From contig JANQLP010000160.1 in NCBI GenBank assembly GCA_028280515.1, positions 1 through 60,457 on the forward strand: 60,457 nt of DNA, written 5' to 3'. Positions 51,690 through 58,275 of the stretch are shown piece by piece. The stretch's first letter is position 1; every line of letters begins with the position of its first letter. Position numbers and translations under genes: made by a program. The notes under the pieces are model-generated. The model ran no database searches. It was not told where the DNA came from and saw only the letters and a list, made by a program, of their open reading frames with translations. The DNA is from Hyphomicrobiales bacterium. Lineage in GTDB: Bacteria > Pseudomonadota > Alphaproteobacteria > Rhizobiales > Methyloligellaceae.

Positions 51690-52580
51690 ATGCGGGTATC
51701 TTGTTACGGATTGCGCGAAGTCGTCGCGATCACGGGCCTTTCGAAGCAGGCCCTGTATGCCTGGGAACGCCGGTACAATGTGGTTTCGCCAAAACGCAAC
51801 GCCCGCGGCGTCCGCTCCTACTCCGAAGAAGAGGTTCATCGACTGCAGTTGCTATGTCAGGGAATCGCCAAGGGGCATCGCATCGGCAAACTCGTGCAGC
51901 TGGGGCTTGACGATCTCAAACAGGTCGTCAGGCGCCGCACCGATTCAATGGACGACGCTATCGTTGAGCTTGCGGAGGCTGTGGATCGACTCGACTTCGC
52001 ATTGATCGAACAGAAACTGCCTTTGCACTTTTCCATGTTCGGTCCGGGCAGATTCACGCGAGATCTCGTTTTGCCGGTTATGACGGAGGTCGGGCAAAGG
52101 GTCGAAGCCGGAAGCACGCCGATCCCCGGCGAACGCTTTTTTACAACGAAGATTCGTATGTTCCTTGGGCAGGCGCTGCATTTGACCGCCGGCCAATTCT
52201 CTGCGCCGCAGATCCTCTTCGCCACTCCGGAGAACGAGCTCCACGATTTGGCACTGCTGTCGGCCGCCGTATCGGCTCAGGACGCCGGCTGCCGGGCGAT
52301 TTTCCTTGGAACGCAGCTGCCGCCGGATGCACTTGCGATGGCCTGCTTGAAAACGAACACGCCTGTGCTCTGCTTGTCCATTTCAAACCTGTCCCATGAA
52401 AAGGTGTTGAAAACGTGCCGCGAGACCCGGCGCGCCCTTCCCTCCGAAACGGAATTGTGGATCGGGGGACGGGCTGTGAGCGAGTTCGATTCAATGCGGC
52501 TGCCAGATGTGCGCATATATAATGATATCGATGATTTTGACGACGCCGTCCGCAGAATCCGGGTCAGCAAGGCACTTTGA
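51690..52580 (+). CDS. MerR-type regulator with cobalamin-binding-like domain (CarH/LitR layout)
   Basis: The 296-residue protein has a MerR-type DNA-binding region (about 1-70; YGLREVVAITGLSKQALYAW and YSEEEVHRLQLL), a helical bundle (about 85-170) and a B12-binding-type Rossmann region (175-290). In CarH-type photoreceptors the bundle holds a Trp and a Glu-His that contact B12, and the Rossmann part begins with an ExHxxG-type motif. Here the bundle reads MTEVGQRVEAGSTPIPGERF, lacking the Trp and the His, and the later motif is ENELHDLAL, with Ala188 in place of Gly. A descendant that lost or changed cofactor binding is inferred. Confidence 0.8.
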   Translation: MRVSCYGLREVVAITGLSKQALYAWERRYNVVSPKRNARGVRSYSEEEVHRLQLLCQGIAKGHRIGKLVQLGLDDLKQVVRRRTDSMDDAIVELAEAVDRLDFALIEQKLPLHFSMFGPGRFTRDLVLPVMTEVGQRVEAGSTPIPGERFFTTKIRMFLGQALHLTAGQFSAPQILFATPENELHDLALLSAAVSAQDAGCRAIFLGTQLPPDALAMACLKTNTPVLCLSISNLSHEKVLKTCRETRRALPSETELWIGGRAVSEFDSMRLPDVRIYNDIDDFDDAVRRIRVSKAL

Positions 52581-52634
52581 TAATCGCGTGATCGGAGTTC
52601 TCACTGACCGAACAGCTGGCCCGGAAGCGTGCAG

Positions 52635-53717
52635 TCAGGCCGCAGTGTGCGCCGTGAGTAGCTGACCGTCTTCGGTCTGGTCGGACTCGCCATCAGGTGG
52701 AGGCATCACGCAGTTGCGGCCCGCGTTCTTGGCCGCGTAGAGCTGTTTGTCAGCGCGGTCGATCAGGGTTTCCAGCGTGTCGGTCGCCTCACACTCGGCC
52801 ACGCCAATCGAGACGGTCACAAAACCAAGCGTATTGCCGGATGTGCGGTTGATGAGCTCCCGGCCGGCCATGGCCTCACGGATCCGGTCGGCGACTGTCA
52901 CACCGACGGAGAGATCTGCCCCGGGCATGATGACCGCAAACTCCTCGCCGCCATAACGGGCCACCAGATCGCCGTCGCGCACGCTGTGATGGAACATGTT
53001 TGCAACGAACCGCAGTGCCGAGTCCCCGGCGCGGTGCCCATGTCTGTCGTTGAAGGCCTTGAAATGGTCGACGTCGAACATGCAAAGGGAAAGAGGGTGG
53101 CCGGTCCTTTTCGCGATCTCGATTTCCATGGCAAGCGTCTCGTCAAACAGCTTGCGGTTGGCGACCCCGGTCAGCGAATCGGTCTGGGACTCGATCTTGA
53201 TTTTGTTGAGAGCGGTTTTCAGCTGCTCGATCTGGTCCGCCGATGCGGTCAGCCGCGTCTCCATCTCCTTGGTCTTCTCGGTCATTTTACGGGTCGTGCG
53301 CAGAAGGGCGACGATCGCCGCGCGAACCTTCTTCTGGTCGGTGTAGTTCGCCAGGTCGGCCTCTGCAATTTTCACCGAGTCGCCGAACGTGCGGGTCGTC
53401 GAGACTGCGTCTTGCACCACTTCGAGCGCCGCGTGCACCTCCTTGCCCAGCTTGTCGCCCATCCCGCTGTAATCGTGGGCGCAGCTGGCGTCCGACAGAT
53501 GGAGTTCAAAGAGGAAATCGAGCTCCGAAGGTGCCGGTTGCGGGTTGCGTTTCAACAGCTCGGCAAATGCGTTGGCGAGCGCGCGGTTCGACCCCTCCAC
53601 ATATTCGTAGAAGAGCTGGAAATAGCGGGGAATGAGAAGCGCGCGGGCATCGGCCATGAGTTCCACGGCTCTCAGGAACAAGCGTTTCGCTGTGCTCTGG
53701 TCGATCACATTCGACAT
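52635..53717 (-). CDS. GGDEF domain diguanylate cyclase
   Basis: The 360-residue protein starts at the ATG at 53717 (MSNVIDQSTAKRLFLRAVEL). Residues 1-175 form a helical sensor or dimerisation region with a predicted coiled coil. The GGDEF domain (about 176-345) has the active GGEEF at 256-260, and the product-inhibition I-site RxxD (RDGD, 247-250) is present five residues before it. It makes c-di-GMP from GTP with feedback control. No membrane segment is seen. It opposes the HD-GYP phosphodiesterase encoded near 12 kb. Confidence 0.92.
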   Translation of the reverse strand: MSNVIDQSTAKRLFLRAVELMADARALLIPRYFQLFYEYVEGSNRALANAFAELLKRNPQPAPSELDFLFELHLSDASCAHDYSGMGDKLGKEVHAALEVVQDAVSTTRTFGDSVKIAEADLANYTDQKKVRAAIVALLRTTRKMTEKTKEMETRLTASADQIEQLKTALNKIKIESQTDSLTGVANRKLFDETLAMEIEIAKRTGHPLSLCMFDVDHFKAFNDRHGHRAGDSALRFVANMFHHSVRDGDLVARYGGEEFAVIMPGADLSVGVTVADRIREAMAGRELINRTSGNTLGFVTVSIGVAECEATDTLETLIDRADKQLYAAKNAGRNCVMPPPDGESDQTEDGQLLTAHTAA

Positions 53718-53980
53718 AACAGTTTTGGGTCCGTGTTTGTCCCCGGGATTGCATCTGTGTTGCAACCCAAGCGTGTGTTAAACACTATGACGCTCGCACA
53801 CAGGCCTTGTCGGGAGGTTAACGACCTGATCACAATTTCGGGGGCGCCGGACGCATAAGAACTGCATGCTTCGTTGTGCCAAGCGCCATGGACGTTGCGG
53901 GCGTCTCGTGTACAGTCGGCGCATCACCGGCGGGCCAACCGCCCTCTTCCCGACGGACACGCCCCAGACGCCAGCGCCCT

Positions 53981-54913
53981 ATGAGCATCGTCCTCACAAC
54001 TGTGTTGCCGTTCTTCGCGATCATCTTTTGCGGCATGCTCGCGGGACGGCGCGAGTTGCTCACGGGCGAAGCGGTGCGCGCGCTCAACACCTTCGTGTTC
54101 TATTTTGCGTTGCCGGCTCTGGTGGCGCTGAAGTTGGCGCAAACCCCGCTTTCGGCGCTGTTTCATCCCGGGTTCTTCTTCGCCTGGCTGTGTGCAGCGC
54201 TGCTGACCTATCTCTCCTGCGCGTTGCTGGGGCGTGTGATGTTCCGCACCGGCGCCGGCGAATCCGCCGTGCAAGGGCTCGGCTGTTGTTTCTCCAACAC
54301 CGGGTTTCTCGGCTTTCCAATGCTGGTCGCGCTCTATGGCGACTGGGTCGCGGGCCCGTTCGTGATCGCGCTGACCATCGATATGGTGGTGCTGATACCC
54401 TTGGCCACCGTGTGGCTCCAGGCCATGTCCCCGGAACGCAGTGGATCGATTGCCGCCCGTATCATGCAGGCCTGGCGGGATTCACTGCTGACGCCGCTCA
54501 TCGCGGCCATTCTGGTCGGCCTTGCCGTCTCCGCATCGGGGCTGAATCTCGTGGCGCCGATCGAACGCTTTCTGGATACGCTCGGGCAGGCTGCGGCACC
54601 GAGCGCCCTGTTTGCGCTTGGCGTCGCGCTGGCGAGCCGCAACGCGGACGAGCGCCGCGGCGAGCTGGCGTTTCTGACCGTCGGCAAGCTGGCGATCCAT
54701 CCCGGCAACGTCGCCTTGTTCGTGACTCTCTTTGCGGTTGACGATGCATGGGCGAAGGTCGGCGTTTTGTTTGCCGCCCTACCCATCGCCAATACCGTGT
54801 TCGTTCTTGCCGACGAGTTCGATACCTATGCGGTGCGAACCTCTGCCGCGATCCTCGTCACCACGCTGGTATCGATCCTGTCGCTCTCGGCCCTCGTCTA
54901 TTGGCTCGGCTGA
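53981..54913 (+). CDS. AEC family transporter (auxin efflux carrier type)
   Basis: The 310-residue protein starts at the ATG at 53981 (MSIVLTTVLPFFAIIFCGML). About ten membrane helices are predicted in the two-halves pattern of the bile/arsenite/riboflavin and auxin-efflux superfamily. Family segments are LNTFVFYFALPALVALKLAQ, CCFSNTGFLGFPMLVALYGD and the C-terminal LPIANTVFVLADEFDTYAVR. Bacterial members move organic acids such as malate, but the substrate here is unknown. Confidence 0.88.
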   Translation: MSIVLTTVLPFFAIIFCGMLAGRRELLTGEAVRALNTFVFYFALPALVALKLAQTPLSALFHPGFFFAWLCAALLTYLSCALLGRVMFRTGAGESAVQGLGCCFSNTGFLGFPMLVALYGDWVAGPFVIALTIDMVVLIPLATVWLQAMSPERSGSIAARIMQAWRDSLLTPLIAAILVGLAVSASGLNLVAPIERFLDTLGQAAAPSALFALGVALASRNADERRGELAFLTVGKLAIHPGNVALFVTLFAVDDAWAKVGVLFAALPIANTVFVLADEFDTYAVRTSAAILVTTLVSILSLSALVYWLG

Positions 54914-55044
54914 GATACGAATTTCAAATCGCCGCGCGCCAGTGTCAGACACACGATTGATTGCACTGCAATGCCGACCCGATGAGCACATTGGAAATCC
55001 CGGGCAGTGCACGCGAAACACACTCAACGTTCTTCTTTCTGTCA

Positions 55045-55104
55045 CCCCCGGATTTAGTCCGGGGGTCCATTCCATTGGCGGTTCGCCAACGGGACAGGCC
55101 ACGG
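55045..55104. repeat. Interspersed repeat type A, copy 1
   Basis: A 60-bp unit matches 57747-57806 at 58 of 60 positions. It contains two palindromes: CCCCCGGA/TCCGGGGG around TTTAG and TTGGCG/CGCCAA around GTT (55075-55089). It lies downstream of the AEC transporter gene and 3' of the severed autotransporter fragment. Confidence 0.85.
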
Positions 55105-55125
55105 AAAGTGCCAGAACATCCCGAA

Positions 55126-55172
55126 ATCCCGGACAGTGCGCGCGGAAGGCGCGCCACGTGATCCGGGATCCA
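55126..55172. repeat. Interspersed repeat type B, copy 1
   Basis: A 47-bp unit begins ATCCCGGACAGTGCGCGC and ends ATCCGGGATCCA. Outer arms ATCCCGGA/TCCGGGAT are inverted and the inner GTGCGCGC/GCGCGCCAC pair extends the stem. A second copy lies at 58047-58093. Confidence 0.85.
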
Positions 55173-55198
55173 CAATTTCTCTTGTAAATGCGTAACTA

Positions 55199-55246
55199 GA
55201 TTCCGACTAAAGCCTGCCCCCGCGCAGGCGGGGGCCGGAATGACGA
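55199..55246. repeat. Interspersed repeat type C, copy 1
   Basis: The unit runs from GATTCCG to CGGAATGACGA around a GCCTGCCCCC/GGCGGGGGC core with CGCGCA in the middle. Related copies are at 57812-57858 and 58120-58164. It can fold as a long hairpin. Confidence 0.8.
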
Positions 55247-55275
55247 TGAGAAAGACACAAAGACGGTTTAGATCG

Positions 55276-55515
55276 TCATCCCGGACAAGGGACGGCCACG
55301 GCGGCAGGTGTGGCACTGCGTTGGACCCGGCCCGCGATCCGGGATCCAGCCTTTACAGAATTGCGTGTGGCACGTCCGCACTGGACTCCCGCCTTCGCAG
55401 GAATTGCAAGTCTTGCAACGCCGCCGCCGAACTCACCTCCGGCGCGCACCGGCTGGCTCACGCACAGCACAAGCAGCAGGACGACGGAGAGCGTCGCGAT
55501 CCGGTTGAGCCGCAT
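55276..55515 (-). pseudogene. 5' fragment of a third inverse-autotransporter gene
   Basis: The ATG at 55515-55513 overlaps the stop of the upstream inverse-autotransporter gene as TGATG, the coupling used elsewhere in this window. The first 32 codons encode a signal peptide of the same style (MRLNRIATLSVVLLLVLCVS, then QPVRAGGEFGGG); the RAGGEF junction is identical to that of the 661-residue neighbour. After that the frame runs into repeat-derived sequence (IPAKAGVQ and on) and stops. No beta-barrel region follows. It looks like a third tandem copy cut off by a repeat insertion or deletion. A short secreted peptide could still be made. Confidence 0.65.
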
Positions 55516-57500
55516 CAGGTGCACCCATTCACGAAGGTCTGGAGTACGCCGTTCTGATCGGTGATCTGTAGAACGCCGACGAAGCCCGACCCGACGGTCG
55601 TCAGCTGGCAGAGCGGGCCGCCAACGACCGCGCCCGGCGCGAGCCGGTTGCCGCTGCCGTCGAGCAGCGTGTCAACCGCGCCGTCGAACTCGACCACGTT
55701 GGACCCGATGTTGCCCGCGAAGGTGTTGTCAGTGATGGTGAGGGTGTTGGGCGCGGCCCCACCGACGTCGATCGCATCGTTTCTGATGTCGGTCAGCGTG
55801 TTGCCGGTGATCGTGGCGCTGTTGCCGCCGCCGAAGCGGATGCCGTCGCTGCCCGTGTTCGAGATCGTGTTGCTCGACAGCGTGACGTTGCTGTTGAAGT
55901 TGGTGAAGAGCACGGCGCCGTTGCCCGTGTTCGAGATCGTGTTGCCCGACACCGTGACGTTGCTGTTGTTCTCGACGAAGAGAATGCCTTCAGTGCCGGT
56001 ATTGTCGATCAAAGTGTGGGCGATCTGGATGTTGCTGTTGTCGTTTGTGAACCGGATACCGGTGCGGCCAGCGTTCTGGATGCTGGTGTTAGTGATGACG
56101 ACTTTGTTGTGGTTGTCGTTGAACTCGATGCCATCGCCGCCGACGTCCATGATCATGGTGCCGGTGATGGCGACATTGGAGACGCCGTCCGTGATCGGCA
56201 CGATGCCGTCATTGTCGAAGAGGCCCGAGCCCGAGCCCGCGCCGGTGAGGCGCAAGCCCGCCAGATGGGTGTTGTTGTCGACGGTGACGACCGCTTGGTC
56301 CAGGATCTGAGTGAGGAAGGGTTTCGCGCCCGGGGCCTTGAAGTTCGCCGTGGTGCCCGACTTGACGCCGGTCACCTGAATTGTCGAGGCGCCGCCCTGC
56401 AGCGTCTGGCCCGGTCCGACGGTGACGCTGCCGTTGGTCGTGCCGCCATTGAGGATCACCAGGCTGTTCGGCCCGTTGGCGTCGAGCGTGCCCTGAACAT
56501 CCCCGCCGCCATTCACGAAGCCGACCTCGTCGAAGTTCACACCTGTCAGGGTGTCGAGAACATTCTCTTCCTTGCTCTGGGTGGTGACGATGTCGGTGTC
56601 GCGCTCAAGGCCCTCGATCATGCGCAACTCCTGACCCGAGAGCGCAGCGTGGCGGGAGAGTGCGTCACTCCCGCGCGCGCCGAAGGGAATTCTGAGCCGC
56701 GCGCCGATCTCGAACTTCGTGTCGCGCACCTCGTCGTAGGAGAGCTCGCTCTCGATGGTGAGCCGTGACCCCGGAAGCGACGAGATCACGTCGTTGATGC
56801 GATACTCCAGCCGGCCCTTGGGACCGGCCACCTCTTCCAGCGCCTCATCCGCGTCGAACCAGAAACCGCCCGCGTAGGCCCGCAGCTCGTGGCGTTTGCC
56901 CGGCACCGGCGCGCCCTTGAGACCGCCGCGGCGGGTGCCACCAAAGAGAAGAACACCGACTTCACCGTCGACGCCGTAGAGAGGTACCTCCTCGCCACCG
57001 ATCATCAGGATGTTGTTGCCGCGCAGGAACACCTCCGCCAGTCCCGGCGAGCCCTTGGGCTCGGTCACCGGCACATAGCCGTTCACCCGCACATCGAAGC
57101 GCTCGGAAAGCGCTTCGAGGCCGACAGAGACCTGATGGAAGGTGTTGTCGGCTTCGCTGTCGCGGATGTCCCATCCGGCCCAGAGCCCGAGGTTCCACCC
57201 CGACGGCATCATCTGCCGGTAGCCCAAGGCTAGGTTGGCTTCCTGCACATCCTCTTCGAAGAGCTTTCCCCTCGCATCGAGGAAAAAGAGAGTGCTGGCG
57301 CTCTGCATCAGCGGCGTGAACAGCACCACTTCGCCACGGCTGCTATCGTCGGTGCCGTAGTAGCCGCCAAGCTCCCACCAGCCCACGAACTTGCCAGACC
57401 CGTCGAACTCACCGCCCGCGCGGGCGGGCACTAACCCCGCAAAAATCACGGCAACGCAGACCAGCGACCAGGTCGCCAGATGCCTCAGATTGACGGCCAT
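55515..57500 (-). CDS. Inverse autotransporter with right-handed beta-helix passenger
   Basis: This 661-residue protein has a signal peptide of about 28 residues ending in ARAGG. Residues about 35-290 form an outer-membrane barrel of the inverse-autotransporter (intimin/invasin-like) type: WWELGGYYGTDD, NLALGYRQMMPSGWNLGLWA, DVRVNGYVPVTEPKG and KFEIGARLRIPFG. A linker (LERDTDIVTTQSKEEN) leads to a passenger of 22-25-residue beta-helix rungs rich in Asn and Thr (GIEFNDNHNKVVITNTSIQN, GIRFTNDNSNIQIAHTLIDN). The passenger probably projects outside the cell as an adhesin or polysaccharide-binding helix. Two Cys lie near the C-terminus. It shares high identity with the gene that follows at 58276. 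Confidence 0.82.
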   Translation of the reverse strand: MAVNLRHLATWSLVCVAVIFAGLVPARAGGEFDGSGKFVGWWELGGYYGTDDSSRGEVVLFTPLMQSASTLFFLDARGKLFEEDVQEANLALGYRQMMPSGWNLGLWAGWDIRDSEADNTFHQVSVGLEALSERFDVRVNGYVPVTEPKGSPGLAEVFLRGNNILMIGGEEVPLYGVDGEVGVLLFGGTRRGGLKGAPVPGKRHELRAYAGGFWFDADEALEEVAGPKGRLEYRINDVISSLPGSRLTIESELSYDEVRDTKFEIGARLRIPFGARGSDALSRHAALSGQELRMIEGLERDTDIVTTQSKEENVLDTLTGVNFDEVGFVNGGGDVQGTLDANGPNSLVILNGGTTNGSVTVGPGQTLQGGASTIQVTGVKSGTTANFKAPGAKPFLTQILDQAVVTVDNNTHLAGLRLTGAGSGSGLFDNDGIVPITDGVSNVAITGTMIMDVGGDGIEFNDNHNKVVITNTSIQNAGRTGIRFTNDNSNIQIAHTLIDNTGTEGILFVENNSNVTVSGNTISNTGNGAVLFTNFNSNVTLSSNTISNTGSDGIRFGGGNSATITGNTLTDIRNDAIDVGGAAPNTLTITDNTFAGNIGSNVVEFDGAVDTLLDGSGNRLAPGAVVGGPLCQLTTVGSGFVGVLQITDQNGVLQTFVNGCT

Positions 57501-57746
57501 CCCAGCCCCCCAAGGGCAGCTTCTTGTTATCTGGAGAGAGTTTTACGGGCGTGCGCGTGTCATGAGCAAGAATTCGCAGCGATATATGACCGAATGCACC
57601 TGTTCAGCGTGCCGATTTCTTATGCAGTGTGGCTTTTCGGGCACAATTCAATGGCAAAAATACGTGTATTTACAATCAATTACACGCGCCGATTGTACCA
57701 AACTGTTTCACGTCCATTGCGGGATTCGAGTGCACTCATTTCTGTC

Positions 57747-57806
57747 CCCCCGGATTCAGTCCGGGGGTCCATTCCACTGGCGGTTCGCCAACGGGACAGG
57801 CCACGG
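57747..57806. repeat. Interspersed repeat type A, copy 2
   Basis: This 60-bp copy differs from the copy at 55045-55104 at two positions only, in the same orientation, on the other side of the 661-residue autotransporter gene. Direct repeats in this arrangement could recombine and delete that gene. Confidence 0.85.
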
Positions 57807-57811
57807 CATGG

Positions 57812-57858
57812 ATCACCGGAACAAGCCTGCTCCCGCGCAGGCGGGTATCCGGTGATGA
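57812..57858. repeat. Interspersed repeat type C, copy 2
   Basis: This copy has outer arms ATCACCGGA and TCCGGTGAT around AAGCCTGC and GCAGGCGGGT. The outer arms are changed in a compensating way relative to the other copies (ATTCCGG/CCGGAAT), which supports conservation of the hairpin. Confidence 0.8.
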
Positions 57859-58046
57859 CGGGAGAGAGGCGTACGCACCTTAGGAAATCCCGGACAAGCG
57901 GCGGCCCGGGCAGTTAGTGGGTCCGTGTCCCTAGTCCGCCGCGCGATCCGGGATCCAGAGCTTTGCAGCGTCGCGTGTTGCATCTCTGAACTGGATTCCG
58001 GCGTTCGCCGGAATGACGATGGTACGGAAAGGTTCAAAAGACTGTC

Positions 58047-58093
58047 ATCCCGGACAGTGCGCGCTGAAAGCGCGTCACGTGATCCGGGATCCA
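58047..58093. repeat. Interspersed repeat type B, copy 2
   Basis: This 47-bp copy matches 55126-55172 closely. The inner stem differs (GCGCTGAAAGCGC here against GCGCGGAAGGCGC there), but in both the pairing is kept. Confidence 0.85.
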
Positions 58094-58119
58094 GCGCAAA
58101 ATGGGCGAAGCCACTCTGG

Positions 58120-58164
58120 ATTCCGGCTCAAGCCTGTGCCCGCGCAGGCGGGGCCGGAATGACG
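58120..58164. repeat. Interspersed repeat type C, copy 3
   Basis: This copy has outer arms ATTCCGGC and GCCGGAAT around AAGCCTGTGCCCGCGCAGGC. It is in the same orientation as the other copies and lies just before the terminator of the following autotransporter gene. Confidence 0.8.
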
Positions 58165-58213
58165 AAAGGGCGAAGTGCTTAATGCAAACGCTGCAAAGAC
58201 ATCCCCTAATCAC

Positions 58214-58247
58214 AAGGCCCCGCGGTTCATATGAGCCGCGGGGCCTT
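58214..58247 (-). terminator. Terminator hairpin after the second inverse-autotransporter gene
   Basis: A perfect 12-bp stem, AAGGCCCCGCGG at 58214-58225 with CCGCGGGGCCTT at 58236-58247, has a 10-base loop. It lies 29 bp beyond the stop of the minus-strand gene. The short T tract on each side would let it act in both directions. Confidence 0.75.
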
Positions 58248-58275
58248 TGGTCGTTTCAACCTTTGGAAATTCCTT

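Larger units (their letters stand above)
57501..58275. other. Repeat-rich gap between the two inverse-autotransporter genes
   Basis: The interval holds one copy each of repeats A and B, two copies of repeat C, an ATTCCGGCG/GCCGGAAT palindrome (57994-58014), and a terminator at its end. The AT-rich stretch 57640-57720 is not repeat and may include the promoter of the 661-residue gene. No protein gene was recognised. Confidence 0.6.

Noticed and set aside
53866-54741. 291-codon plus-strand frame overlapping the AEC transporter
   Set aside because: It is Arg- and Gly-rich out-of-frame translation; the membrane transporter frame has the family motifs.
56016-56768. 250-codon plus-strand frame inside the 661-residue autotransporter gene
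   Set aside because: It is antisense to beta-helix rungs and owes its length to the repetitive sequence.
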